From Nocardioides iriomotensis (lineage in GTDB: Bacteria; Actinomycetota; Actinomycetes; Propionibacteriales; Nocardioidaceae), in NCBI RefSeq assembly GCF_004168035.1, contig NZ_SDPU01000022.1, positions 62,001 to 126,000 on the forward strand: a DNA stretch of 64,000 nucleotides. The letters run 5' to 3'. This document shows, in pieces, positions 38,020-46,699 of this stretch (its first letter is position 1; the number at the start of each line of letters is the position of its first letter). A program made the translations under genes and the position numbers. The notes below the pieces were generated by a model, which was not told the DNA's origin, did no database searches, and worked only from the letters and a program-made list of their open reading frames with translations.

Positions 38020-39329
38020 AGCACGCTCCTCGCGGAGGACACGGTCGCCGACTGCGACCGGGTGGTGGAGGCGGTGCGGCCGAGCAGGCCGAGCTCCTGC
38101 CACACCGTCGGCAGCGGGTCCCGCGGGCCGGCGGCCACCGCACGCCAGCCGTGCGCGGTCAGCCACGGCACCGCCGGTACGGCGGCCGCGCCCGCGAGCG
38201 GGGCGCCTCCCGGGGCACGGCCCCAGGCGCCGACGTCGAGGGCGACGGCCATGGCGCCGGCGGCGGAGTGGCGCATCCGCGTGAGCACGGGGTGGTCGTG
38301 GTCGGAGACGGCGCCGAGCACGCCGATGAGCAGCCCGGAGTGGCCGCCGTCCTGGAGCCACTTCACGTCGAGGTGCGGGTGCGTGACCGCGGAGACCACG
38401 GCCAGCGACTCCAGCAGGTGCCGGGTCTCGGCGGCCATGACGGTGTGCTCGTGCCACTGCGAGGAGGTCTCCTCGCCGGCCGCGGTGACCAGCCGGACGT
38501 TGAACCCGCGCTGCACGAGGTGCACCGCGATCGACGCGGCCGCGACCACGGCGTGCTCCAGCGAGGAGGCCGGTCCGCTGCCCACGTGCGCGATCTTGCG
38601 GTTGTCGAGGAAGAGCGTGGCGCGCGACTGCCACGGCTGCTCCTCGCGGCGCACCATCAGCTCGCCGGCGTGCGCGCTGCTGCGCCAGTGCACGCGGCGC
38701 AGGTCGTCGCCGCGGCGGTACTCGCGCACGGTGACGTCCTCGGCGCTGCCGCTGGCGAAGGCCCGGGGCCGGTTGTCGCCCGAACCGGTCCACGCGCCCG
38801 ACAGCGGCACCGGCGGCAGCGGCACCACGCGCGGCGTCACCACCAGCGACGACGTCGTCTGGAACGTGCGGTCGAGCTCCACCATCCCGAACGGGTCGCT
38901 GAGCCGGACCTTCATCGGGCCGATCGTGAACTTGCCGCGCACGTCGGAGCGCACCATGTAGCCGACCTGCCGCTTCCACCGCGGCCCCATCCGGTCGACC
39001 ACGAAGCGGGGGCGGGTGCCCAGGACGTAGGGGATCTGGTCCTCGAGCAGCAGCAGACCGGTCGGCATCCGGCCGTCGTTGGTCAGGTCGACCGAGACGC
39101 GGGCCTGCTGGCCGGCAGACACCTGCGCCGGCGTCAGCGTGCGGACCAGCCCGAGACGGTAGCGGCTGCGGCCAAGGAACCACGCGGTCACCAGCGGCAC
39201 GAGCAGCAGCAGCGCGCCGACGCGGACGAGCTCGTCGTACCCGAGGAACACCGCACACACCGTGGCCGTGAGCCCGGCGGCCAGGAACGCCCGGCCTCGG
39301 GTGGTCAGGGCGGAGAGTGCCTCACGCAT
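38016..39329 (-). CDS. DUF58 domain protein (MoxR-associated)
   Basis: The 437-residue protein has two N-terminal TM helices (FLAAGLTATVCAVFLGY and VGALLLLVPLVTAWFLG), then a beta-rich part and a von Willebrand A-like DUF58 core with VTVREYRRGDDLRRVHWRSS and a MIDAS-like FLDN. DUF58 proteins usually pair with MoxR AAA ATPases as chaperone partners. It lies 13 bp after moxR and overlaps the transglutaminase gene by 4 nt. Confidence 0.88.
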   Translation of the reverse strand: MREALSALTTRGRAFLAAGLTATVCAVFLGYDELVRVGALLLLVPLVTAWFLGRSRYRLGLVRTLTPAQVSAGQQARVSVDLTNDGRMPTGLLLLEDQIPYVLGTRPRFVVDRMGPRWKRQVGYMVRSDVRGKFTIGPMKVRLSDPFGMVELDRTFQTTSSLVVTPRVVPLPPVPLSGAWTGSGDNRPRAFASGSAEDVTVREYRRGDDLRRVHWRSSAHAGELMVRREEQPWQSRATLFLDNRKIAHVGSGPASSLEHAVVAAASIAVHLVQRGFNVRLVTAAGEETSSQWHEHTVMAAETRHLLESLAVVSAVTHPHLDVKWLQDGGHSGLLIGVLGAVSDHDHPVLTRMRHSAAGAMAVALDVGAWGRAPGGAPLAGAAAVPAVPWLTAHGWRAVAAGPRDPLPTVWQELGLLGRTASTTRSQSATVSSARSVL

Positions 39330-39342
39330 CGTCGGCTCCCGC

Positions 39343-40338
39343 TCAGCCGCGTCGGCTCTCGGGCATCGCGACCCCCGCGACGATCTGCCGGACGGCCTGC
39401 TCGGTGGTGCGGCCGCTCATGGACGCCTCCACCGTCGGCAGCATCCGGTGGGCGAGCACCTGCACCGCCAGCTCCTGCACGTCGTCGGGGATGACGTAGT
39501 CGCGGCCGCTGATCGCCGCCGCGGCCTTGGCGGCGCGCACCAGGTGCAGCGTCGCGCGCGGCGAGGCACCCAGCAGCAGCTCGGGGGAGCGGCGGGTGGC
39601 GGTCGCGATCGCGACGGCGTAGCGGTTGACCGCGTCGGAGACGTAGACGTCGCCGACGATCCCGATCAGCTTGCGGATCTCGGCCGCGTCGGTCACCGGC
39701 TCGAGGTCGTCGAGCGGGTTGGAGCGCGTGTGGCTGTCGAGCATCGCGATCTCCGCGGCCTCGACCGGGTAGCCCATCGACACCCGCGCCATGAACCGGT
39801 CGCGCTGCGCCTCGGGCAGGGCGTAGGTGCCCTCCATCTCGATCGGGTTCTGGGTCGCGATCACGATGAACGGCGCCTCGAGGTGGTACGTCGAGCCGTC
39901 GACGGTGACCTGGCGCTCCTCCATGCACTCCAGCAGGGCGGACTGCGTCTTGGGGCTGGCGCGGTTGATCTCGTCGCCGACGACGACGTTGGCGAACACG
40001 CCACCCGGCCGGAACTCGAACTCGCGGCTGTCCTGGTTGAAGACCGACACCCCGGTCACGTCGGACGGCAGCAGGTCGGGCGTGAACTGGATGCGGCGCA
40101 CCGAGCAGTCGATGGTGCGGGCCAGGGTCTTGCTCAGCATCGTCTTGCCGACGCCGGGCACGTCCTCGATGAGGAGGTGGCCCTCGGCGAGCAGCACGAC
40201 GACCGCGAGGCGCGCGACCTCGGGCTTGCCCTCGATGACCTTCTCGATGCCGCCCCGGACCAGGCCCGTCACCCGCTGCAGGGTGTCGAGGTCGGCTCCT
40301 GCCGATCCCGTGCCGGTCTCCGCTCCTGTTGAGGTCAC
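39343..40338 (-). CDS. MoxR-family AAA+ ATPase
   Basis: The 331-residue protein has Walker [19 protein letters not shown], Walker [20 protein letters not shown] (G-D-E-I-N-R signature of MoxR), sensor 1 [14 protein letters not shown] and a sensor-2 helical lid. MoxR ATPases help assemble or mature metal-binding vWA proteins, here presumably the DUF58 product. AGAGGA precedes the GTG start at 40338. It is divergent from the mraZ-led dcw cluster. Confidence 0.93.
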   Translation of the reverse strand: MTSTGAETGTGSAGADLDTLQRVTGLVRGGIEKVIEGKPEVARLAVVVLLAEGHLLIEDVPGVGKTMLSKTLARTIDCSVRRIQFTPDLLPSDVTGVSVFNQDSREFEFRPGGVFANVVVGDEINRASPKTQSALLECMEERQVTVDGSTYHLEAPFIVIATQNPIEMEGTYALPEAQRDRFMARVSMGYPVEAAEIAMLDSHTRSNPLDDLEPVTDAAEIRKLIGIVGDVYVSDAVNRYAVAIATATRRSPELLLGASPRATLHLVRAAKAAAAISGRDYVIPDDVQELAVQVLAHRMLPTVEASMSGRTTEQAVRQIVAGVAMPESRRG

Positions 40339-40430
40339 GCGATCCTCTTTCTCCCTCTTGGCGGCGCCGCCTGGTGCGTGCGCGTCCCCGTCCCCAGCAC
40401 CCCCGGGGTGGAGGTAGTCAACCTCATCGC

Positions 40431-40446
40431 CGGTGACGTGTCACCG
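40431..40446. promoter_or_regulatory. Palindrome CGGTGACGTGTCACCG upstream of moxR
   Basis: The 7-bp arms have a 2-bp centre. It lies 93 bp ahead of the moxR start on the minus strand and is a possible operator for the moxR operon. Confidence 0.45.
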
Positions 40447-40529
40447 ACCTCCCGGAAGCGTCCCCCGAGCGTCACCGAATCGTTCGCCTCCAGTCTGCCC
40501 GCACGTGCCCAGAGCCGCCTCCCTCCACC

Positions 40530-40590
40530 TCGCCCCACCCGCCCGCTCCACTTCGCCCCACTGCCCGCTCCACTCCGCCCCACCCACGCC
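40530..40590 (+). repeat. Imperfect 22-23-bp tandem repeat, pyrimidine-rich
   Basis: Two full copies of the form CGCCCCAC-(C/T)-GCCCGCTCCACT and a third partial copy lie in a tract that is almost purine-free on this strand. Confidence 0.65.
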
Positions 40591-40608
40591 TGCGGGCCCG
40601 GTCCCACG

Positions 40609-40641
40609 CCGTTCCCGCGCCGTTCCCGCGCCGTGCCCGGG
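40609..40641 (+). repeat. 11-bp tandem repeat CCGTTCCCGCG
   Basis: Two perfect copies (40609-40619, 40620-40630) and a third diverged copy (CCGTGCCCGGG) follow directly. Confidence 0.7.
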
Positions 40642-40706
40642 CCGGCTCCGGCCGGCAGCGGAACCGCCCGCGAGCAGGCGGGAAACACGGGGGAGAAAGC
40701 CCGGAA

Positions 40707-40750
40707 ATGGTTGACGGTGGAGGAAAGTGGGTTAGAGTGGAGCGCAGTGG
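40707..40750 (+). promoter_or_regulatory. mraZ promoter with 10-bp-phased MraZ boxes
   Basis: GTGG occurs at 40717, 40727, 40737 and 40747, exactly 10 bp apart, with a degenerate ATGG at 40707. MraZ is known to bind short direct repeats with helical spacing upstream of its own gene. The boxes overlap a -35 TTGACG (40711-40716) and -10 TAGAGT (40733-40738) with a 16-bp spacer, so MraZ should repress or tune the dcw operon here. Confidence 0.83.
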
Positions 40751-40791
40751 AGGAGAGGGAGCCTCTCGACGTGGACCTGGGGAGGGACCGG

Positions 40792-41220
40792 ATGTTCTTC
40801 GGTACCTACACACCCCGGCTCGACGACAAGGGGCGCCTGTTCCTCCCGGCGAAGTTCCGGGACGAGCTTGCGGAGGGACTCGTGGTCACTCGAGGGCAGG
40901 AGCGCTGCCTCTACGTGTGGTCCATGGAGGAGTTCGGCAAGCTCACCGAGCGGCTGCGCGAGGTGCCTGTCACCAACAAGGCCGCACGGGACTACGTCCG
41001 CATGTTCTTCGCCGGCGCCTCCGACGAGACGCCGGACAAGCAGGGCCGCGTGACCATCCCGCCGATGCTGCGGGAGTACGCGTCGCTGTCGAAGGACTGC
41101 ATCGTGATCGGCGCGATGAACCGGATCGAGATCTGGGACGCCGCGTCGTGGCAGAGCTACTCCGACGAGCAGGAGCAGGCCTTCGCGGACCTCTCCGAGG
41201 ACGTCTTCCCGGGTCTCTGA
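40792..41220 (+). CDS. mraZ: MraZ transcriptional regulator
   Basis: The 142-residue protein begins [20 protein letters not shown] and has two AbrB/SpoVT-like MraZ repeats: D-x-K-G-R-L-x-L-P-x-K-F-R near residue 11, and [16 protein letters not shown] near 82. The ATG at 40792 is preferred because GGGGAGGG lies 5-6 nt upstream and the length equals the family norm; the frame remains open upstream. MraZ rings bind direct repeats and control the dcw operon. Confidence 0.96.
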   Translation: MFFGTYTPRLDDKGRLFLPAKFRDELAEGLVVTRGQERCLYVWSMEEFGKLTERLREVPVTNKAARDYVRMFFAGASDETPDKQGRVTIPPMLREYASLSKDCIVIGAMNRIEIWDAASWQSYSDEQEQAFADLSEDVFPGL

Positions 41221-41247
41221 CCCGGCCGGCACAGCACGGGCACACAG

Positions 41248-41274
41248 GCACAACACCGCACAACAGGGCACAAC
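41248..41274 (+). repeat. Three GCACAAC repeats with exact 10-bp spacing
   Basis: GCACAAC occurs at 41248-41254, 41258-41264 and 41268-41274. The helical phasing suggests binding of a protein array in the mraZ-rsmH gap. Confidence 0.75.
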
Positions 41275-41464
41275 TGAACAGGGGCTCACCCGAGTCGCCG
41301 GACGAGGTCTGCGTCCGCCCCTCCGGAGCCGTCTGGCACACCTTCCCCGGTGCCAGAAGGCAACTTCCCTCCGGAACGGGCGGACGCCGGACCTGGCCCG
41401 GCGAACCAGGTGGGCCCCTCTGCATTCCGCACCACCATCCAGCTGCAACCGAGGGGTCGACTCG

Positions 41465-41650
41465 ATGAGCTCGTTCGCACCCGGACGCCTGTCCGGCATC
41501 ACCGCACCCGCGGTGGACGCGCGACCGTTGCGCCGGGTCCGCCACGAGGTCCGCGACGGCGCGGTGGTGATGGCGTTCTCCGCCGTCGCCTCCACCGCCC
41601 TCGCCGGCGCGATGCTCCTGGTCGTCACGCTGGCGGGTCAGGGCGCCTAG
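41465..41650 (+). CDS. Small membrane protein between mraZ and rsmH
   Basis: The 61-residue protein has a short Pro/Ala-rich start, a basic RPLRRVRHEVRDG stretch and one hydrophobic helix (VVMAFSAVASTALAGAMLLV) at the C-terminus. Its stop lies 3 bp before rsmH, so it is read on the dcw transcript. Its Shine-Dalgarno is weak. Small proteins at this place occur in other actinobacteria but have no assigned role. The codon pattern agrees with a coding region. Confidence 0.65.
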   Translation: MSSFAPGRLSGITAPAVDARPLRRVRHEVRDGAVVMAFSAVASTALAGAMLLVVTLAGQGA

Positions 41651-41653
41651 GCC

Positions 41654-42610
41654 ATGCCGACTCCCGCCCACGTCCCGGTGCTGCTCGACCGGGTCGTCGC
41701 CCTGGTCGCGCCCGCGCTCGAGCGGCCCGGCTCGATCATGGTCGACGCCACCCTCGGCCTCGGCGGCCACACCGAGGCCGTCCTGGAGCGCTGCCCGCAG
41801 GCCCGCGTCATCGGCATCGACCGCGACACCCACGCCCTCGAGCGCAGCCGCGAGCGGCTCGCGCCGTACGCCGAGCGGGTCACGTTCGTGCACGCCGTGT
41901 ACGACGAGATCGGCGAGGTGCTCGCCGAGCAGGGGCTGGACCACGTCGACGGCGTGCTGTTCGACCTGGGCGTCTCCTCCATGCAGCTCGACGTCCGCGA
42001 GCGCGGCTTCGCCTACGCCGAGGACGCTCCGCTCGACATGCGGATGAACGACACCACCGGGCCGACCGCCGCCGACGTGCTCAACGAGTACTCCGTGGAC
42101 GAGCTCGCCCGGATCCTCAGGGAGTACGGCGAGGAGAAGTTCGCCCGCCGCATCGCCGAGGCCGTGGTCCGCGAACGGGCCAAGGAGCCGTTCACCCGCA
42201 GCGGCCGCCTCGTCGAGCTCCTGTACGCCGCCATCCCGGCGCCCGCGCGACGCACCGGCGGCCACCCGGCCAAGCGGACGTTCCAGGCGTTGCGGATCGA
42301 GGTCAACGACGAGCTGTCGGTGCTGCGCCGCGCGCTGCCGGCGGCGATCGACGCGGTGGGCGTCGGCGGCCGCGTGGTCGTCATGTCCTACCACTCGCTC
42401 GAGGACCGGATGGCCAAGCAGGCCTTCACCGAGGTCACCCGCAGCGACCTTCCGCCGGAGCTGCCGTTCGTGCCCGAGGGCCACGAGCCGCCGTTCCGGC
42501 TGCTGACCCGCGGCGCCGAGAAGGCGCCCGCCGACGAGATCGCCGAGAACCCCCGCGCCGCCTCCGTGCGCGTGCGGGCCGTGGAACGCGTAGCAGGGGG
42601 AGTCCGATGA
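41654..42610 (+). CDS. rsmH: 16S rRNA (cytosine-1402-N4)-methyltransferase
   Basis: The 318-residue protein begins [17 protein letters not shown] and has the SAM motif [42 protein letters not shown] and the [15 protein letters not shown] end typical of RsmH/MraW. It methylates the P-site region of 16S rRNA and is the usual second gene of dcw clusters. The start follows the 61-residue gene by 3 nt and the stop overlaps ftsL (ATGA). Confidence 0.97.
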   Translation: MPTPAHVPVLLDRVVALVAPALERPGSIMVDATLGLGGHTEAVLERCPQARVIGIDRDTHALERSRERLAPYAERVTFVHAVYDEIGEVLAEQGLDHVDGVLFDLGVSSMQLDVRERGFAYAEDAPLDMRMNDTTGPTAADVLNEYSVDELARILREYGEEKFARRIAEAVVRERAKEPFTRSGRLVELLYAAIPAPARRTGGHPAKRTFQALRIEVNDELSVLRRALPAAIDAVGVGGRVVVMSYHSLEDRMAKQAFTEVTRSDLPPELPFVPEGHEPPFRLLTRGAEKAPADEIAENPRAASVRVRAVERVAGGVR

Positions 42611-43221
42611 GCCAGGCCGCACCGAACAACGGATCCGCATGGGCCCGCAACCGGGTCCCGAAGATCGCCGAGGCCGCCGTCGAGCGGGCCCGGCTCACCG
42701 TCGTCCCGCGCCGCCGCACCCGCGCGCCGCGGGTGCCGTTCGTCGCCCTGGTGTCGCTGCTCCTGGTCAGCGGCGTCGCCGGGCTGCTGATGTTCAACAC
42801 GTCCATGCAGCAGTCGTCGTTCACCGCGACCGCGCTGGAGCAGCAGTCGCAGATCCTGGCCGCCCAGGAGCAGTCGCTGCAGATGGAGCTCGAGCAGCTG
42901 CGCGACCCGCAGCGCGTCGCCCAGGTTGCCCGCGAGATGGGCATGGTGCCGCCGGCCAACCCGGCCTTCATCCGGCTCTCCGACGGCACCGTGCTCGGCA
43001 CGCCGACCGCCGCCGTGCCCGAGGACGCGGTCCGGATCTCCCCGCTGCCGACCCGCAAGCCCAAGAACCTCCGGCCCGACCCGGTCATCGTGCCGGCCCC
43101 CGAGACCGAGACCGACGAGTCCGGCGCGGCGAACCGGGAGGACGGCGACCGAGCAGGTACAAAGAGCACGACGCGGGACCGGGGAGGACGGGCCGACGGC
43201 CAGCAGGGGAGCGGACGTTGA
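42607..43221 (+). CDS. ftsL: FtsL-like cell division protein
   Basis: The 204-residue protein has a basic cytosolic start, one TM helix at about 44-63 ([20 protein letters not shown]) and a coiled coil with spaced hydrophobics ([20 protein letters not shown]). The D-P-x-R-V-A-x-x-A-R-E-M-G-M motif is the septum-formation-initiator signature. The tail is Pro- and Asp-rich. It bridges FtsQ/DivIB-type proteins and the FtsW-FtsI synthase. It overlaps rsmH and ftsI by 4 nt each. Confidence 0.9.
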   Translation: MSQAAPNNGSAWARNRVPKIAEAAVERARLTVVPRRRTRAPRVPFVALVSLLLVSGVAGLLMFNTSMQQSSFTATALEQQSQILAAQEQSLQMELEQLRDPQRVAQVAREMGMVPPANPAFIRLSDGTVLGTPTAAVPEDAVRISPLPTRKPKNLRPDPVIVPAPETETDESGAANREDGDRAGTKSTTRDRGGRADGQQGSGR

Positions 43222-45092
43222 CGCAGGGCAGGCGGCCGCACCCGCGGCCCCATCCAGGTCGGCACCCCCGGCCGCACCCGCGTCCCCAGCAACGGCAGGG
43301 CCCACCCCCGCGCCGGCGGCCCCGCCGTCGCCCCCGCCGCCCGGTCGCGGCGCTGCGCGGCACGTCGCTGGTCCGGCTGCGGATCGGGCTGATCCTGATC
43401 GCGATGATCGTGTCGGTGTTCGCCGCGCGGCTGTTCCAGCTGCAGGGCGTCGACGCGGCGGCGTACGTCGCCAAGGCGGAGGCGCAGGGCGGCGTCATGG
43501 AGTCGATCACGCTGCCCGCCGAGCGCGGCGCGATCCTCGACCGCAACGGTGAGCCGCTGGCCGAGTCCGTCGACGGGCTGATGCTGATCGCCGACCCGAC
43601 GCTGACCCGCGACGACGCGAGCGAGATCGCCACGATCATCGCCCGGCGGCTCTCGGTCGACTACTTCGACCTGCTCGACCGGCTGCGTCGTCCCGACACC
43701 CGCTTCCAGTACCTCGCCCGCCGCGTCCCCTCGACCGTCGCCCGGGAGGTGCTCCAGGAGCTCGACGCGAAGGGCTACTCCGGGGTCTCGTCGCAGCGCG
43801 ACCCGGTGCGCGACTACCCGGCCAAGGACGTCGCCTCCAACCTCGTCGGCTTCATGAACGCCGAGGGTGACGCCGCCGAGGGCGCGGAGCTGATGTTCGA
43901 CCAGACCCTGCACGGCGTCGACGGGTCGGCGACCTACGAGCTCGGCGCCGGCAACCGGCTGCCGCTCGGCGAGAACGACACCGTCGTCCCGCAGTCCGGC
44001 CAGGACGTCACGCTGACGATCGACCGCGACGTGCAGTGGTACACCCAGCGGGTGCTGCGCACCGCCGTCCAGGGCTCGGGCGGCGAGTCCGGCTCGGCCG
44101 TCGTCATGGACACCCGCAGCGGCGAGCTGCTGGCGGTCGCCGACTACCCGACGTACGACGCCAACGGGCCGACGCTGTCGCCCGAGTCGGACCTCGGGGC
44201 CCGCGCGCTGCGCGACGCCTACGAGCCCGGCTCGGTCAACAAGGTGCTCACCGCCGCGTCGCTCATCGACTCGGGCCTGGTGTCGCCGGACACGAAGATC
44301 ACCGTCCCCCCGTCGCTGCCGCGGCCGGGCGCCGCGCCGCTGAAGGACTACTTCCCGCACGGCCGGCTGCGCCTCACGATGACCGGGGTCATCGCGAAGT
44401 CCTCCAACATCGGCACCGTGCTCGCCGCGCGCCAGATGCGGGAGCGGCCCTACTACAAGTACCTGCGGGCCTTCGGCCTCGGGCAGCCCACCGGCCTCGG
44501 CTTCGACGGCGAGTCCGCCGGCGTCCTGCCCCGGGTGAAGGACTGGGGGACGCTGACCAAGGACACCGTCTCCTTCGGCCAGGGCGTCGCGGTCAGCGCC
44601 GTGCAGATGGCCGCGGCCATCAACACGGTCGCCAACGGCGGCGTCTACGTGCAGCCCAGCCTTGTCAAGGGCCGGCTCACCACGTCGGCGGGGATCGAGG
44701 TCGGCTCCGACACCGCCACCCGGCACCGCGTGGTCAGCGAGGACGCCGCCCGGAAGACCGCCGAGATGATGGAGGCGGTGACCGACCTCGACGAGGGCAC
44801 CGCGCCCGGCGCGGCCATCCCCGGCTACCGGGTCGCCGGCAAGACCGGCACCGCCCAGCGGGTGGGCCCCAACGGCGGCTACGACGGCACGTTCACCGTC
44901 TCCTTCGCCGGCTTCGCCCCGGCCGACGACCCGCGCTTCATGGTGTACGTCGTCGTGCAGAACCCCTCCAACGGCGGCGGTGGCGGCTCCGTCGGCGGCC
45001 CGGCGTTCCGCAAGGTCATGACCCACCTGCTGCAGAAGTACGCCGTGCCGCCGACCGGTTCGGTGGCCCCGAAGCCCGTCGTCGAGTGGTGA
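43218..45092 (+). CDS. ftsI: Peptidoglycan transpeptidase FtsI (PBP3-type)
   Basis: The 624-residue protein starts at TTG overlapping the ftsL stop (TTGA). An unusually His/Pro/Arg-rich cytosolic tail (residues 2-45) precedes the TM helix (LIAMIVSVFAARLFQ). A PBP dimerisation domain is followed by the transpeptidase with Ser339-x2-Lys342 (PGSVNK), S395-x-N397 (KSSN) and K542-T-G (GKTGTAQ). It cross-links septal peptidoglycan with FtsW. The His/Pro-rich start lacks assigned function. Confidence 0.95.
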   Translation: MTQGRRPHPRPHPGRHPRPHPRPQQRQGPPPRRRPRRRPRRPVAALRGTSLVRLRIGLILIAMIVSVFAARLFQLQGVDAAAYVAKAEAQGGVMESITLPAERGAILDRNGEPLAESVDGLMLIADPTLTRDDASEIATIIARRLSVDYFDLLDRLRRPDTRFQYLARRVPSTVAREVLQELDAKGYSGVSSQRDPVRDYPAKDVASNLVGFMNAEGDAAEGAELMFDQTLHGVDGSATYELGAGNRLPLGENDTVVPQSGQDVTLTIDRDVQWYTQRVLRTAVQGSGGESGSAVVMDTRSGELLAVADYPTYDANGPTLSPESDLGARALRDAYEPGSVNKVLTAASLIDSGLVSPDTKITVPPSLPRPGAAPLKDYFPHGRLRLTMTGVIAKSSNIGTVLAARQMRERPYYKYLRAFGLGQPTGLGFDGESAGVLPRVKDWGTLTKDTVSFGQGVAVSAVQMAAAINTVANGGVYVQPSLVKGRLTTSAGIEVGSDTATRHRVVSEDAARKTAEMMEAVTDLDEGTAPGAAIPGYRVAGKTGTAQRVGPNGGYDGTFTVSFAGFAPADDPRFMVYVVVQNPSNGGGGGSVGGPAFRKVMTHLLQKYAVPPTGSVAPKPVVEW

Positions 45093-45122
45093 CCAGCCGC
45101 CGCTCGCCGGACGCCGCGCTTG

Positions 45123-45128
45123 TAGCCT
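45123..45128 (+). promoter_or_regulatory. Possible internal -10 element before murE
   Basis: TAGCCT ends 8 nt before a GTG at 45137, suggesting an internal, nearly leaderless murE start within the dcw operon. Confidence 0.35.
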
Positions 45129-45136
45129 CTTCGTCT

Positions 45137-46699
45137 GTGGCTGGACCTGCTGGCGTGATCCCGACCCGACCCCGGGACCCTCGGGAGACCCCGCTCCGGA
45201 CCGTGACCGAGTGGCTGGCCGACGAGCTCGTCGAGATCCGCGGCAGCGACCCCGAGCGCACCATCACCGGCATCACGATCAGCAGCACCCGGGTCGTGCC
45301 CGGGGACCTGTACGTCGCCCCCGCCGGAGCCCGCGCGCACGGCGCGTCGTTCGCCGCCCAGGCCGTCGAGGCCGGCGCCGCCGCGGTGCTCACCGACCCC
45401 GCCGGGGAGCAGCTCTGCGCCGAGGTCGACGTCCCCGTCCTGGTCGTCGAGCGCCCCCGCGCCGTCGTCGGCGACCTCGCCGCCCTGGTCTACGGCCGGC
45501 CGGCCGACGAGCTCACGCTCGTCGCGGTCACCGGCACCCAGGGCAAGACCACGACCACCCGCCTGGCCGAGGCCGCGCTCACCGAGGCCGGCGTGCGCGC
45601 CGCGGTGGTCGGCACCGTGGGCACCCGGGTCAACGGCCACGACGTGCCGACCTCGCTGACCACGCCCGAGGCGGCCGACCTGCACGGCCTGTTCGCGGTG
45701 ATGGTCGAGGAGGGCGTCGCCGCCTGCGCGATGGAGGTCTCCAGCCACGCGCTCGTGATGGGTCGCGTCGACGGGGTGGTCTTCGACGTCGCCTGCTTCA
45801 CCAACCTCGGCCGGGACCACCTCGACTTCCACGCCGACGTCGAGGAGTACTTCCAGGCCAAGGCCTCCCTCTTCACCCCGCAACGCGCGCGCGTCGGCGT
45901 GGTCAACGTCGACGACGAGCACGGCCGCCGTCTCGTCGACGAGGCCACGATCCCGGTGCGCACCCTCTCCACGACGACCGACACCGCCGACTGGTGGGTC
46001 AGCGACGTCGTGGTGGAGCCGGCCGGCTCGACGTTCACCGTGCACACGCCGGCCGGGGACGCCGTACCCGCCCGGGTGCCGCTCACCGGCGACTACAACG
46101 TCGCCAACGCGCTCTGCGCGATCGCCGCGCTCGGCGAGGCGGGCTTCGACCCGCGCCTCGTCGCCGACGGGCTCGCCGCCACGGCCGGGGTGCCCGGCCG
46201 GCTCGAGCGGGTCGACGCCGGGCAGGACTTCCTCGCCGTCGTCGACTACGCCCACAAGCCCGACGCCGTCCAGGCCGCGCTCGCCGCGCTGCGGCCGCAG
46301 GTCGCACCCGGCGGCCGGCTGGTGATCGTCCTGGGCGCGGGCGGCGACCGCGACCCGGGCAAGCGCCCGATCATGGGGGAGACCGCCGCCCGCCTGGCCG
46401 ACGTGCTCGTCGTCACCGATGACAACCCGCGCTCCGAGGACGCCGCCACGATCCGCGCGGCCGTGCTCGCCGGGACCGAGCAGGTGCCGGCCGCCGAGCG
46501 CGCCGAGGTCGTCGAGGAGGGCGACCGCCGGCTCGCGATCCGGCACGCCGTGGCGCACGCCACGGCCGGTGACGTGGTGGTCGTGGCCGGCAAGGGGCAC
46601 GAGACGGGGCAGGAGGTGCACGGTCTCGTGCACCCCTTCGACGACCGCGAGGTGCTCCGCGACGAGCTCACCGCGCTGCGAGGAGAACGAGCCCGGTGA
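45137..46699 (+). CDS. murE: UDP-MurNAc-tripeptide synthetase (diaminopimelate-adding)
   Basis: From GTG 45137 the product has 520 residues; a GTG at 45089 overlapping the ftsI stop would add 16. The Mur ligase P-loop is [19 protein letters not shown], the carbamylated-Lys segment [17 protein letters not shown] and [11 protein letters not shown] follow. The D-N-P-R motif is the marker for the diaminopimelate-binding type, in keeping with an LL- or meso-DAP wall. The murF GTG overlaps its stop (GTGA). Confidence 0.95.
   Translation: MAGPAGVIPTRPRDPRETPLRTVTEWLADELVEIRGSDPERTITGITISSTRVVPGDLYVAPAGARAHGASFAAQAVEAGAAAVLTDPAGEQLCAEVDVPVLVVERPRAVVGDLAALVYGRPADELTLVAVTGTQGKTTTTRLAEAALTEAGVRAAVVGTVGTRVNGHDVPTSLTTPEAADLHGLFAVMVEEGVAACAMEVSSHALVMGRVDGVVFDVACFTNLGRDHLDFHADVEEYFQAKASLFTPQRARVGVVNVDDEHGRRLVDEATIPVRTLSTTTDTADWWVSDVVVEPAGSTFTVHTPAGDAVPARVPLTGDYNVANALCAIAALGEAGFDPRLVADGLAATAGVPGRLERVDAGQDFLAVVDYAHKPDAVQAALAALRPQVAPGGRLVIVLGAGGDRDPGKRPIMGETAARLADVLVVTDDNPRSEDAATIRAAVLAGTEQVPAAERAEVVEEGDRRLAIRHAVAHATAGDVVVVAGKGHETGQEVHGLVHPFDDREVLRDELTALRGERAR

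Larger units (their letters stand above)
40339..40791. other. 453-bp moxR-mraZ intergenic region
   Basis: It holds a CGGTGACGTGTCACCG palindrome (40431-40446), a very pyrimidine-rich stretch with a 22-23-bp tandem repeat (about 40530-40590), an 11-bp repeat block (40609-40641) and the mraZ promoter with phased GTGG boxes. No gene is seen. Confidence 0.8.

Noticed and set aside
45089-45136. murE start at GTG 45089
   Set aside because: It would give the usual GTGA overlap with ftsI, but those 16 residues are not conserved-looking and a -10 element places a start at 45137. Kept as an alternative, not excluded.
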